Below, piece by piece: positions 20,131 to 33,470 of a DNA stretch of 64,000 nucleotides. The translations under genes and the position numbers were made by a program. The notes under the pieces were generated by a model. That model made no database searches, was not told where the DNA came from, and saw only the letters and a program-made list of their open reading frames with translations. The stretch covers positions 98,715 through 162,714 of the forward strand of contig JAVTVY010037026.1 in the NCBI GenBank assembly GCA_036873755.1, read 5' to 3'. The DNA comes from Hanleya hanleyi. Its lineage: Eukaryota; Mollusca; Polyplacophora; Lepidopleurida; Hanleyidae. How positions within the stretch are numbered: position 1 is the first letter of the stretch; every line of letters begins with the position of its first letter.

Positions 20131-21069
20131 CTATTTGCCAGTCATGTTTATTGTTTTAACACTTGTGTTGGGGTTTATCGGGAAGAGTATTTTTTAGCCT
20201 TTGATATTTGGATACGGTATAAATTGTTGTGTTGGATAAATCAATGTGTCAGAATGCAAGCAGCTAGAGGAGAGATAAGCTTTGGCACGATGTGGATGGA
20301 GGCTTGGAGAAAGGGGTAGGCGGTTTGAACGCGAATATCATTGACCAAATGGAAGTTGGAATAATGACTCGCGAGAAAACCTGATGATAATGCCACCCAT
20401 GCATGGATGAGTTTAATTTATCTAGTCTATAAGTCACTTGACCTGGAAATTTTCTTGTCAGATTTGTTTGAGATCAAATAATCTAATCAAATTTTTAAGA
20501 CAATGGAGCGGCTAATTGGTTCCCATTGAGGTGATGTGTCATCGCAGCTTCGGGATTGGCGTATCTAATTCCGGTCGTCGTCTATTTTTCTCACCACTTA
20601 CATATTTCAGCAATATATGGACTATGTTACTAAATCAAGTCTTACGTATTATAGTGAGCTGCTGGTTTGCCATAAGCGTGTGGTAATCATGAAGTTTGAT
20701 CATAATCCACATCCTGGAGTAATAGCACAGACAATAAGTTAACTATTTTCTTGTTGGGGGGACACAGTGACCGCGACCTTTGACCTACTTGACCTTTGAT
20801 AATTCCAGTACCTGGTATATCGTCCCTCACTGGTGTATACGCTCTAACAAAGATGAATTCCGATGAATCCTGATGTTAGACCTCAGTGACCTTGAACTTC
20901 GATCAGCTTACCTGAGTTCCGGTACTCGTAGATTCGTGGTACTACAAGATGTCGTAGGTATGCTGGTACAATTTTAGAAAATCGGTCAATTTATTGAGAA
21001 GTTGAGAAAGTAAATACCGAAGGTTAGGAGGAGAAGAATGTGCAAACCATAACACTTCACCAGCAACAG
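20131..21069. other. Non-coding
   Basis: No gene recognised. On the minus strand, hexamers AGGTCA-AGT-AGGTCA-A-AGGTCG (about 20,765-20,800) resemble nuclear-receptor half-sites; this GACCTTTGACC-type sequence is also a common repeat component. Confidence 0.3.
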
Positions 21070-22060
21070 TTATGTGAAATTTGGCAACACAATATATCAA
21101 CTGCATATAGGTATTCCAATGGGTACTATTTGTGCAACCCTGTTCGCTGACCTGAATATGTTCTCTTATGAATATGACTATATGCAGACGCTTTTAAAAC
21201 CGATCAATTGAAAAAAACGTTCCTTCTCATACGCCAAACGCTATATAGGCGACCTTCTCGTTGTGGATAGTCGCTATATAAATGAGGCAATGAAGGATAT
21301 ATATCCACCTTCACTTTGAAGGAAGGAAAACTACTTATAGCCCTACCGGCACATCATATTTAGATCTATATCTCTATGAAAATGAAGCGAGCCTTTTCTC
21401 TGTTCGACTTTACGACAACAGAAATGATTACAATTTCAACATCGTAAACTATCCCTTTCTGGAAAGTAATATTCCAGCGGGACCGGCATATGGCGTATAC
21501 ATATCTCGCCTAGTAGCCTTTGCTAGATTCTGTGTTATATGTGACGATTTTAATCAACGCCACAAAGCATTATTGCAGAAACTTATAAAACAGGGCTATA
21601 TCACCAAGCGCTTCCACTTAAAGTTTCTCAAATTTAGCGATACATAGCAAAATACGAGCGTAGTGTGCAAGATCTATGGCGTTGAGTTTCATAATTTGTG
21701 TCTGAAAGGAGCCGTATAAACCCACGTACTTCAAGATCCTCATGGTGCTTATATGAACAGGCACAATCAAAGCTTGACAGAGATACATCATTCTCTAGAT
21801 GACGACTTTACAATGAATATCATATGGATTAAGAATACGAATACGGATTTGATATTTTTGGAACATCACGATGTCTTGCCGGCATCATTGAAAACTGTTG
21901 ACCACTTCTCTCTTATAGTAAACTAGCCTATGTTTATGTATACTATGATTGTCTTTTTGAATTTGGTGCTAATGTGGAATATGGAATAAGTTTTTGGATC
22001 ATGAACGCGGATATTCTTTATTGAACGACGGCTGAATTATGAAAGACGAATGGTCGATAT
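21070..22060 (+). mobile_element. Decayed Penelope-like copy, catalytic Asp lost
   Basis: Plus-strand RT remnants start at KFGNTIYQ and HIGIPMGT and continue through a catalytic box read as YIGDLL, so the first Asp of the YIDD pair is changed to Gly. The C-terminal blocks and a 3' tail follow to about 22,060. Several frame breaks are present. Nucleotide similarity to the 38.6 kb copy is strong. Confidence 0.8.
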
Positions 22061-22329
22061 GGCGTCACTGTCACGTCACCAGACCAACATGGGAGAGTCT
22101 GAGGCTGTCCAGAGTTTGTTAAATTGCTATTCTCTTAAGAGGGTGCTATTGTATAATATATATTTGCGACCAAACAATGGTGGTCTATAATCCTTCCCAG
22201 AAAACTTCTGCACCTATGCTTATATATGATCCTTTAGGGGATGCTGCTAGTCCTCTTCTTCATCTCTGTTAACGGTTTCATTAGTTAGTATGTGCTTGTC
22301 ATGGATTGCTTCTTTTAATAGGCGGCAGC

Positions 22330-23300
22330 GCAGGCTGTTTATAGCATTTTGGGAAAGGTATTCTGCCACTATTTCTAAAAACTCTGGCGTGTAATCTATG
22401 TGGATATTTAAAATTTCAAAATGTCTTACGGAAGAACTTGATGCGAAAGGACATACAGTTCAGACATGTATCCACATGGGATTTCTTGATTCACTATATT
22501 ACAATCCTTCATCGGGACCTTATTGACCGTTCGTCGTTCATTAATAGTATCGATGTTCAACAAAACTATCCGCCGATATATTAAGTCAGAAGCCATAGCA
22601 CTTTCTTTAGCTCTACTATACAAAGGATATCATTAATGGGATGATTCTTTGTTTATAGAGTTGTTTGATTCTCTCATTTACAAGATCTATCTGCAATTTA
22701 GCAACACAAATTGTCAATAGCATATAGGTTTCCCAAAGGATACTAACTGTGCACCCATTTGGTTGACCTATATCTGTTCTCTTATGAGTACGTGCTTTCA
22801 AAAATTCAAAACCCGCTTTCTTATTCACCAAACGCTATATAGACGCTTCTCGCTGTGGAGAATCGCTATATGAAAGACGGGTTGAAGGATATATCCACCT
22901 TTATTGGATTTGAAGGAAACTACAAATAAGTCTCAATCTAATATGCCGTTAGGGCTATAGCTCTATAAAATGAAAGCGGTTCTTCTCTCTCGTCGACTTT
23001 TGGACAAGAGAGATGATTACAATTTCGACAGCATAAACTATCCCTTTCTAGAGAGTAATATTCCAGTGGGGCCCGCAAATGGCGTACGCATATGTCGCCA
23101 AGTAGCATTTGCTAGATCTTGTGCAAAATGTGCGATTTTGATCAACGTCGCAAAATATTATTTCATAAACTTATGAAGCTATACTTCCTCTCGCCTCCAT
23201 TGGAAGTTTCGCAGATTTGGCTATATATAGCAAAATACGAGCGTAGTGTGCAAGATCTATGATGTAACTTGTGTCTAATTCCGCTTAACCCGGGGCCTAT
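22330..23300 (+). mobile_element. Second decayed Penelope-like copy in tandem orientation
   Basis: It begins at AGCATTTTGGGAAAGGTATT, the same internal position as in the 0.93 kb and 38.69 kb copies. It runs through RT remnants (for example DKRDDYNFDSINYPFLESNIPVGP near 22,990-23,075) to CGCTTAACCCGGGGCC. It carries many indels and is older than the 38.6 kb copy. Confidence 0.75.
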
Positions 23301-24246
23301 GAGAGAACGGGAACGTCAAATGCCACAGATGGTCCTTCTTTCGAAATGGCAACTTCCTTCAATCAGTCAAGAAATATGTTGGAAAACCTATCTCTGTATT
23401 TTAGAATTGTGCAGTCGGACATCATCCGCATTCCAGCCCCCCTCCCCCCTCCTCCCTGGTTCCACAGGGCATTTCTAGCTGTAATGTGACGTCACAAATA
23501 ACATGGAGCCTAGGACACTGTCTTTCGTTTGTTCCCCTAATTTAACAATATGATATTGGATAAGTAAATGTATATATCAGACCGTATAATTGTGTTATAC
23601 TTACAGAATGTAGTGAAACCACTAGCTCTCACACCCTTATCCAGGTGCGGGATGATGTCTGGAGTTCAAGTTTCGGCGGTACAAGATTGAAAAATGTTTT
23701 TGGCATGCAACAAGTCAAATTGAAGATTTTCCTCTATAGGCAATAGGTATAAAGTCCAAGATAATTTGATCAAGTTCAGGGTCAAGTTCATATACGTAAC
23801 AATGTGACAGGAAGAGAAAGATCTAGTTTGTTGACCTGAACGCATCCGTTCACAGGATTCTCTGCACAACGTCCAAAGGTTACACACAACTATGAAAGAA
23901 GCCATGGTCTTGTCACTGTCAGGCTCAGAGTGGGGCATACGACAATTGTTGATAGAATACTCACGAGAATCTTGTGGCGATGTTCTGTGGCTACCATTAC
24001 AGTAGCGCCGGCAATGTATACAATAGCTCAGTTTGGGAACAACAATATTTCTAGACTTGAGCCTTTTAAATTGCACAAAGACTCAGAAAATAGCTTCCTA
24101 CATGACGTATCTACCGAATATTACGTAATAAATTAAGAAATATAGTATATTAAATTACCAAAGAATCACAGGAGAGGGCTGTGTGCATGTACGTATGTGG
24201 GAACGATGAACTTAAGGGTAGAAAACTCCAAATAGTTAGGGATCGT
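23301..24246. other. Non-coding
   Basis: No protein or RNA gene recognised; a C-rich run occurs near 23,435. Confidence 0.3.
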
Positions 24247-24500
24247 TTCCATTAATCGTTTTTTCTTCAGTCGCGATTTTTCTTTAATTTTCTCGATTGA
24301 AAAACGATCAATCGCGAATCAGTCGCGAGGATATCGAGAAAAAAATGAGAAAAAACGATTGAACCTTTTCTGGAAAAAACCATTCTCTCGCGATATCGTT
24401 TTTGAATCGTTTACCCATGCGCGATCCGTTCTTGATCGCGAATCTTCAATCGCGAGAGAATCGTTTTTTTCAAGGCGCGAGAGAATCGTGAGGCGGAGTG
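24247..24500. repeat. Palindromic TCGCGA-rich element, copy 1
   Basis: Dense in self-complementary words: TCGATTGAAAAACGAT, AATCGCGA, TCGCGAGAGAATCGTTTTTT. Together they would fold into a branched hairpin. A related copy lies at 25,970-26,232. The starting sequence GATCGTTTCCATTAATCG resembles the reversed end of copy 2 (CGATAATTGGAAACGGTG). Probably a non-autonomous inverted-repeat element. Confidence 0.6.
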
Positions 24501-25969
24501 ATATTTGACACATAGGCCGTGTTGCCGTCGTACGCCGCTCTATCCGCGAACTGGGAACTACATGTAATGTTGATTGCGGATTTGTCGATGGAAAAACCTA
24601 TATTACTATACTATACTGTATAAATGCGTAAGATAACCGAATAATATATATGATTCACGATCTATAGTCTCCTACAAGCCGAAGTAGGGCGTATGCTGGA
24701 AATATCTTTTCATATTCCTGTACCATGCTTCCTGTGACGTTCGCGCTCAGATTTACTCTGGCGAAGCGTAAATGACAAAATTACATGTTTATTCAATAAT
24801 CGTGTGAGTCGACAATGTATTAATGATACAGGATGATAGTCACAATATCTTGTTTTGTAAATACCGGGTACAGGTCATAAGTGGATTTGAGTTCGTTGAT
24901 TGCATTATCAGAATGATTACGGCACAGGCTTGATAGAGGTGTGAATGAGCGCATGGCGATAACCCAGAACAGCTTAGCCCTCCAGCCGAGAATTTCTAGG
25001 TTAATTAAGGTGAAAAATAGTGTAATTAAATATGTATATTTTGTTATAGTAAAACATACATTAGGAAAGGGTATCCATTCATGTTTTGGTACAGTTTTTA
25101 AACTATTGAGATGTGAATAAGTTCAAAAAATCACCATCAAGTTAATTTTATTTATTATAAGAATATTCGCGGCAGTGATTTCATATTTATATCAAATACA
25201 TATCTTTTTGATTGAATCGCATATAACGGTTGGATTCGCATATGTACAATACTTTTTATTTTAATTTTATATTTTGATAAATGAATTATGAATGATTCCA
25301 AAGGGAAGCTCAAGCCAAAAACCAACTGAATATTATATAATTTCATCTCTTAATGGATTAACCAGTTGTGAAAATTTTTACAAATAGCCCGCGCTATATA
25401 TTAATAATTAAGTGCTTTCGAAGACTCAAAACCCCGTATGACAATGTTATATTCAATACAGCGCCATCTATCTACACAAGGAAAATGGTGATCGTAGGAC
25501 AAAAAACCACGCGTACAGCGAAAATCTGACGAATCAACTCAAAAATTCAGCCCGCACAGATGCCTAAAACGTTCACGAAAAATACTACACAAAAAATCTG
25601 GAATAATACCAGCTTTAAAACACAGAAATACCCAAAATAATAGACGAAATTGCAAGTGCAAATGACCCAATCTGACCATATCCGGGCCTGTGTCCCGTAC
25701 AAAATATATGTAAATATGAAGTTATAATTATATGCATTACCATTATTCCTATGTATATATATAGATATTTTTTTTCAATTTCTTTCAATATCCCCATCGT
25801 ATCTATATAACCGCCAACTGTACAGAAACACGCTATAGTTTTACACTAGGCAAAGAATGGAAAAGGAAGAAGAAAAAATAATCGAACTTTATATAGTCTG
25901 ATTGAAGTGTAACTCGAACGTGTATGCGGGTCAGTCAGGCTGAACCAATGGCGTACTACTTTCGGCTAT
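24501..25969. other. AT-rich non-coding
   Basis: No gene recognised in 1.5 kb; only short spurious frames. Confidence 0.35.
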
Positions 25970-26232
25970 AATCCTCAATCGTTTTTTTCAATCGTTTATA
26001 TTTTCTCGATTAAAAAGCGATTGAATCGCGATATCGCTTTTTATTCGCGAGAATTTTCTCGATTGAAAAACGATTGCCAACAGAAAAAAAACCCATTCGA
26101 ACAGCGATCGCGAATGAATCGTTTATTTTGAAGAAAAAAACCCATTCCCTCGCGCCTTGGAAAATCGCGACTTCGAGAAAATTTGACGAAATAAACGATT
26201 CATTCGCGAACGATAATTGGAAACGGTGCCTT
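25970..26232. repeat. Palindromic TCGCGA-rich element, copy 2
   Basis: Same word composition as copy 1: AATCGCGATATCGC, TCTCGATTGAAAAACGATTG, GATCGCGAATGAATCG. The reading frames crossing it on both strands are by-products of the palindromes. Confidence 0.6.
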
Positions 26233-26439
26233 AGAATATTTTTGATTTTGTGTTTCATATAAAAAGTAACAAAGCGAGCGTTCACCCACAGCAGATGCTG
26301 AACACTTGCTGAATAATGTGAGCATGGCATATGTATGATTGTGTTGGTATTCTTATATAATTTAGGTACATACATACACTAAATTGTAATCATAGAATAA
26401 TCGGCGTGAGATCCTAAATCAGAAACTGCATTGTTTCAA

Positions 26440-26720
26440 CTAATATCGAGTACTTCAAGATTCTCAAGGTGTTCTTATCGACAATCACGAATCAAAGCGT
26501 GACAGATGCCCCCATCGTTCTCTGGATAACGGCTTTTCAAAAAAAATCATATGGTTTAAGAAATGATATTTTTGGAACATCATGATGTCTTGCTGAAAAC
26601 TGTTGACCGTTTCTCTTTTACAGAAAACTAGCCTTTGTTTATTCATACTAGGAATTTTTGGTGCTAAATTGGTGCAAGTGCTGTTATATGAATCAGAGAT
26701 TTGACTGAATATCCAATGGT
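26440..26720 (+). mobile_element. Penelope-like 3'-tail fragment
   Basis: Matches the tail of other copies: ACTTCAAGATTCTCAAGGTG, AATCAAAGCGTGACAG, TGATATTTTTGGAACATCAT and GACCGTTTCTCTTTTACAG. No RT sequence remains. Confidence 0.7.
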
Positions 26721-27169
26721 AAGACTAGACGCGTGTACGCCAAGAGACCGCAATGTCCTACAACCTTATTTTTTTACATAATGATTTAAATTTGATTTTG
26801 AAAAATCATCCTACGTTTTAAATTGGCGATTTCCCGCAACGTTTCCCACGTATTGTCTGTGAGGCCCGACGCCGACATTCAATTTCAATATTAAGAAAAC
26901 TAGGACATATTCAGACAAATTTAGAATTGTTTTACTTTACTATGGATTTAGGACAAACATGCCGAGTGGTTTCCCAGAGTAAATACTTTTTCTGGTACTG
27001 TAATACGATTGTAATAATCGAATGCGAGAAATCAATCGCTCAAGTTTCCCAACTCTCACTAGGGCTAGTATGGATCTAACCATATTCAGAATTGAAGTTT
27101 TAAATATTTTGTCTCATGTAGAATTTGAAAACGAAGTTATAAAAAGAAAATGACAGTTTTTCCCCTCGG

Positions 27170-27585
27170 GTTCATTTCATTTCATTTCATTTATTCACCA
27201 ATATAATAAAAAAGATTATACAGTTCGGCGATAGTTACCAACAATATTCAAAATAGGTTAGCCGATATAAATAAATATGTATTGGCGGGATTAAAACCCC
27301 ATGGGGCTTGTTTTATCCCTATATTACTAAACAAAATAGCTTAAATAGTATTGGCGAACATTTAAGAAGTATTGTATAAATTAATCATTCCGCGTGCATC
27401 TCCTGTCGATAGCATACACGCTAGTTGGACTATGCATGCAACGAGACGGTAATCGAGATGAAAATTAGTGAACAATAGAATAAAACGTACACAACAATAC
27501 ACGAAAAAATCAAGCACATGAACATTCTCGATAATAGTACTACGTGCATGCAAGTCTGCCAGCATAAAAAAAATCAGTTATAACG
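27170..27585 (-). other. 3' UTR and microsatellite tail of the LINE
   Basis: About 415 bp follow the LINE stop codon. Read on the minus strand they end in repeated AAATG units (27,174-27,195), the kind of short tandem tail that CR1/L2-type elements carry instead of poly(A). Confidence 0.6.
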
Positions 27586-30500
27586 TTATTTCTCTATCAG
27601 ATATACTTTCAGCTTTGATTTAAAGAGAGATATTGAGCAGATTTCTTTAAGTAGAGAGGACAAACTATTCCAGACTCTTGGTGCCTTTATTTTCAAAGAA
27701 TAGTAAGTAATGTCGGTAGGATAAAATGGTCTGTACAGGTTAGAGTTGGATTGTCTAGTAGAATAGTGATGGACTTCTGCAATTCTCGTGAAGATAGAAC
27801 GCATCGAAACCGGTAATGTATTTGGGTGGTGGACAAATTTGTGAACAAACAAAAGTGTATGATAATCATTCAAATATAGGAGGGGAAGAATGTTCAATTT
27901 TGAGAATAGAGGGCCGGTGTGCTCCAGTTTGCCTGAGAGTGATATTACCCGTATAGCTCTCTTTTGAAGCATTACGAGAGAATGCAAATGAGTATGGTAA
28001 GTATTACCCCAAACTAGGTTGCAGTATGAAATGTATGGATAAATTAACGAGTAATACAAAATAAATAAAGTTTTTTTATTCAAATGTTCTTTGACGTGAT
28101 TAATAATTCCAATATTTCTTGATATCTTCTTGGATAGTTCTGTAATATGTGTTGTCCAATTCAATTTATCATTGAAGTAGACCCCGAGAAATTTAAAGTT
28201 ATCTACTTGCTCAATGTTATTTCCAGATATGCGAATATTTAGTCCAGGTATATCGCGACATCTTTTGGCGGGTTTTATGAACATAAACTTCGTTTTCTTT
28301 GTATTTAACGTTAGTCGATTACATTGAAACCAACAGTTGAGTTTGTCGAGTTCTATACAAATATTTTCAGATAAAGCAACGGGATCCAATCCAGATAGGT
28401 GAACACATGTATCATCAGCGAAGAGAATGGTGTTCAATAAAGATGAGACATTCACTATATCGTTAATGTAAATGAGAAATAATAATGGGCCCAATATAGA
28501 TCCTTGGGGAACACCGCAAGTTATAGGTAGTGACTTAGATAGTGTATTATTGTAAGATGTCATTTGTGAGCGAGATGTTAAATAACTGCGGAACCAGTCA
28601 TTTTGTATGCCACGGAACCCATAATAATCCAATTTTTTTAAAAGTATGTCATGATTAACGGTATCAAATGCTTTTGATAGGTCCAGAAATGTTGCGATAC
28701 TATAATGTTTAGCTTCTTTCGCGGTGATTAATTTTTCTTGTAGTGATAGAACGGCTAAACAAGTGGAGTGATTTGCTCGAAATCCAAATTGATCACCAAC
28801 TAGGATGTTGTTGTCTTCTAGAAAGCTAGTCATTCGTGTCACCATTAGCTTTTCAAATATCTTACTAAAGCATGGTAGAACAGATACGGGTCGATAATTT
28901 TCAATGAGACACCTTGGGCCAGATTTATAGATAGGTGTAACTTTGGCAGTTTTTAAGGAATTTGGGACAATTCCAGACCGAAAAGATAAGTTTATTATCA
29001 TCGAAAGGGGAACCGCTATGTACGTGGAGACCAGTTTTACAACAGATATTCGTATCTGGTCAACGCCAGGTGCGCTATTTTTTAAATCTGTAAGAACTTC
29101 CATTATTTCGTCCGGGTTACTGGGTTCCAGCTGAAATTCTATATCAAACTGTTTATCCAGAAACTCCTCAAAACAGGTTGACGGAGTGGGGCGCTTGTCA
29201 TCGAGATCTCGTGCAATATTAGTAAAATAAGTATTAAAACTATCGGCAATTGTTTCCGGATCAGAGATCTGGAGACCATCAACACTGAAAACAGAAGGCA
29301 ACTTACTGGATTTGTTTCTGTTCAAAAGTTCATTTAATGTCTTCCAAGTGCCTTTAATATCGTTATTTGTCTGATTAAACTTATCCTCGTAGTATTTCTT
29401 TTTAGCCAAGTGAAGCGTATGATTTAATTTGTTCCTGTATCGCTTATATTGATGGGTTATGTCGTCGTTCTTCCTGTTGATATGGAGTTTGAATAACCGA
29501 TTTTTCTCACGGATTGATTTTAATATGCCATAACTTATCCAGGGTTTCGATATTTTTGCCTTTTTTACTATTTTTGTGATAAGAGGGAAACATTCATTGT
29601 ATAGTGTGCTAAATTCGTTCAGAAATAGATCCAGAGCAGTATCCACATCGGAAGGATCTGAATCGATGACTTGACTCCAGTTAATATTCTTAATTTTTTC
29701 TATAAACGTTTGCTTTTGCTCAGAGGATATCCTACGATAACTAAAACTCGATTCTTTAGAACTGATCTCATCTATACTCTTATTTATATGGAATACAGGA
29801 AAATGGTCGGTCACATCTGAAAGAAGTATACCAGAGAGAAGTCCACCTTCGTGGAAATTTGAATAAATATTGTCGATTAAAGAAGCGGAATTGGATTTGA
29901 CCCGAGTTGGTTTGGTTATCTTAGGAAAGAAATAATTTGATTTCATATTTTCTATGAAGTCTTTAGACGGTCCATGGCGGTCTGTTTTAAATAAATCAAT
30001 ATTGAAATCTCCCATGATAACGCATTTTTTCTTTTCATTTTTGATGGTCTGCATAATATCCGACATATGAGAGTTAAAATAATTGACATTTTTATCCGGA
30101 GGTCGATATATAATACCAAATAAGTAAACTGTTTGGTTTATTTGTGATTCAACAAAAAGCGATTCATATTCTCCATTGTCATCTATATATGACAGGTCGT
30201 CGCGAACAGTACAAGTGTAATTATTATTGACGTATAGCACTAGGCCGCCGCCTTTCCTGTTTTTTCTAGAGGAAGTGTATGGTTCATATCCAGGTATGGT
30301 ATACAGTGACTCGGTGACTGGATTAAGCCAGCTCTCGGACATTCCAATTACGGAAAAATTGAAATCAAGGTTACGGACAAGTCCCACTATTTCGGTAAAA
30401 TGTTTTTTGAGGCTTCTAGCATTAAAATGGATGAACGATATGGCTTGGTTATCAGTTATATTGTTTTGTTTTATATTGGAGTTAAATGTGTCTTCAATAT

Positions 30501-30741
30501 AATAATTAGACTGTTGATTGCTAATCTCTTTCCAATGTGATGCTTCATACGAGGTGTCGTCTGTGATGTATGTATGATTGTCTGCATCATTCAAATCTAA
30601 TGGGTTGAAGCACATGTTTTCGAACCCCTCTAGAAAAGTATCCCTTTTATCTTGAGTGTTAGGGGTGGTGGTCTCAAAGGCATTCTCAGCGAAAAAAGGC
30701 AGATTCTGAAGATCGTTGGTACTTTCTACATCAGCATACAT
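27586..30741 (-). mobile_element. Non-LTR retrotransposon with intact endonuclease/RT ORF (CR1/L2 group)
   Basis: A single 1051-codon frame from the ATG at 30,741 encodes a retrotransposon polyprotein. Residues about 101-320 are an APE-type endonuclease (IHFNARSL, GMSESWL, IMGDFNIDLF, SDVTDHFPVF). Residues about 600-850 are reverse transcriptase: NYRPVSVLP, GFRANHST, FLDLSKAFDTVNH around residue 684, GVPQGSILGPLLFLIYIND, and the FADDT catalytic box at 774-778. The C-terminus ends in the FKSKLKVYLIEK type seen in jockey-superfamily families such as L2 or Crack. No ORF1 was found upstream. The absence of any break implies a young, possibly recently mobile copy. The clade assignment is from memory. 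Confidence 0.92.
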
Positions 30742-31549
30742 TTGAGGTCTGGGTTAAAGAAGGGATTATCAAAATGCTGCAAGTATAATAGTATATAGTA
30801 CATTTGATACAGTTTAGTATGCGGTCAGAAGATGTGCACGCGGAACGGAAAACAAAGTACATAACACAACTACATAATACATACAAATAACTTTCCTTGG
30901 ATTGGGGGCGGGGGTTGCAACTCTTAAATCACTATACAATAAATTAGCAGACTCAGATTACCACAATAGTAATAATAGAGTAACGTAGAATGCATAACAC
31001 AAGGCTGCTTTACTGGTAACAACTTCTTTTGTTTGTACTGGTGCTCGTGTTTGTTGGAGTTACTTTTAATTTCTCAAACCTATCTCCAACGAAACGTCAG
31101 CATCAGAGCGAATAAAAGAGTTGTTATCAATAAATAGCCTTGTATATACGCCGACTTCTACATGCCTATCAAAGAAATTATAGAATACAAAATTAAAACA
31201 AATTATAGTGTTGCCCGCCTCACAAGCTACGTACCGAAGGTGCACTACACGGCCAACACCAGGTAAACATGCCAATGGCATGGCATTGTTACCAATCCAT
31301 ATGAGCTCCACCACCACAGCTGATTGTCAAGTCCGTTGCACCGCATATCTCGGCTGCCTGTAACATATAATTCCGTATATCGCAATATTACACAAACACC
31401 ACCCCATAGTACAGAGCATGCTAATGCATTCCATCATCTCGTTAACCAGTTAACCTGCACTACAGGCCATATGATCTCGTCATCTGTTTCGGAGCGGTCA
31501 TTTTAAGCTGCTGGTATTCTGGTAGTCTGATGGCGCACGTAAATTGACA
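30742..31549. other. LINE 5' region and non-coding flank
   Basis: Part of this must be the 5' UTR of the LINE, but the 5' boundary and target duplication could not be seen. No other gene. Confidence 0.35.
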
Positions 31550-32240
31550 TCGTTCGCCGAGGGGATGCTTGATGGTCGGTTTCATTACGCTGCGGAAAGA
31601 ATTGCTGACACTTTGTTTTGACGCTGTGGATATCTTTGGAAATGACCCGGTTAAGGAGTTGAATACAGCTAGTCCACAGGCTTTTACTGAAATTGCAGGA
31701 TACGGTCAACAAACACAGGCAGTTTGTCAAGGGAAGAGGTATTCCCTTTCCTACCACTAAGGCCGATATACCAAAATTGTACTGGACTCCCAAAATGCAT
31801 AATACACAGCTAGATTTATAGCTGGTTCCAGAAGTTGTGCAAGTAAACTTTCTGTCTGCTTTGTTAACAAGAGCCACACAAGCAGTTAAATTATTTTGGG
31901 AAATTTTTGTGCTGCCATTTCAAGAAATTCAGATGTCGAATGCATCTGAATACTCAAAAAATCAAACAGACTTATGGAAGAACTAGATAGCAAATGATAC
32001 ATAACGTATAGACATGCATCCATTTGGGAACTCTTGACTCTCTATACTACTATTCCTCATAAGGACCTGACTGAACACTTCAATTCATTAATCATATCGG
32101 TGTTCACCGATTTGTTAATATCAGAAACCATCGGGAAGATCATGGTGCATTGTTATGTAAAATTACCGATCACGCGCATCAGCATAATTTGTTCGCTAAT
32201 TCCTGATACAGGAATCATACACGACAAATTATAGAATCTG
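31550..32240 (+). mobile_element. Diverged Penelope-like RT relic, separate subfamily
   Basis: The plus strand in mixed frames shows DIPKLYW-like and PKMH sequence near 31,770-31,800, an LSALLTRA-type helix near 31,855, a WILKNS-like remnant near 31,950, and LYTTIPHKDLTEHFNSLIISVFTD at about 32,040-32,115. The nucleotide sequence is well diverged from the 38.6 kb family. Heavily degraded. Confidence 0.65.
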
Positions 32241-33390
32241 GCAATGCATCCTCCCTATGCAACTTATTTGAATTTAATTCAACCTCAAAACATTCGAACA
32301 ACATATATTTTTTCATATAAGGGCCCTTCATAGTATATCTGAGGAATACATGATTTGCATATAATGTGTAAGTTAATATCACTCACTTATGTAAATGTAT
32401 GGTAAATATGCTAAATATTATATTTTGTAGACCGAGGCACCATCTCACATGTCATACAGGCTGCAATGGAGATCAGTATCAAATACCTAGAAGTTATTAT
32501 GTTTTGTTAAACTTGATGTCGGCACTCTGCCAAAAGCTCTAGAATTTGTTCTGGTATTTCATATGTTCAACTTACAGTACAATGAAGAAATCCAAAGCGT
32601 TTGTACACACTCTTATGGATTTTCAATTTTGCTATATTCCAAGTTTTGTACACAGTCGTTTTTAATTTTAGAGAGTACCCAAAACACACTTCATACTAGC
32701 GTCAAATTTCGACACCTGTCGTTCATCGAACTGTGAGTATCGAACTCCTAGGCCCGAAATAACAGTATATATTCACAATACAAGAGTACAGCCATCAACA
32801 GTTACTCAATGCCGGCAATACAACAAGATGTTTTTCTCGACAAATCCCTATCTCGGATGATGATCGTATAGCCGATTCCTTTCTCTGCTATACTTTAAAA
32901 ATACACAATATCCCGAATACTTAAGGGTCCCGCAATACAAACTGATCAGCGAGCGATAATGTCAGTGTTATGTGTTTGTAATGATACTGTATTTGCTCTG
33001 GTCGATGTTGTACAGAGTATTCACACAGAGAATATGTGATAATTCATTCACATTGGTACCGGAAAATATCACTCTAGAAAACAATACTTTCCTATGTGGA
33101 GGCACTTGAGAATGCGTCTGAGCGCTCATACGCCGACGGTCTAGATTAAACTTAGTAAATAAACTGCTGGGGTGCGTTATACTGAGGTATGACAGAACAA
33201 GCACCAGCACCTATATAGATAGTCCTACTTCCTCTAACCTTAAGCTACGACGACGGATAATTTCTGGCAGGTTGTCTGTCTGGGGTCAGAGAGTTATACC
33301 GCCCACCCCTCAAACCGGATTCTCGCGACCACGGGGTTGCGCGCCCTCATCTCAGTAAACAGTTTTTTTTAACTGGTCGGCCGCTCTACA
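32241..33390. other. Non-coding
   Basis: No supported gene or repeat structure in 1.1 kb. Confidence 0.35.
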
Positions 33391-33392
33391 AC

Positions 33393-33470
33393 ACGCCCTG
33401 TTTTATAAGTTTCGTCAATATTGTTTTGTGTCGTTGATTAAAATTGCTATATTTTAAAGCGCTAACCCAG
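33393..33470 (-). mobile_element. 78-bp Penelope-like scrap
   Basis: GCCCTGTTTTATAAGTTTC, then TTGTTTTGTG and GTTGATTAAAAT match the antisense of the RT C-terminal coding region of the copy at 16,455-16,525. Confidence 0.65.

Noticed and set aside
20765..20800. Nuclear receptor response elements (DR3/DR1)
   Set aside because: GACCTTTGACC strings are common repeat components in invertebrate genomes and no promoter is nearby.
26010..26375. Overlapping frames on both strands at the palindromic element
   Set aside because: They arise from the self-complementary TCGCGA repeats.
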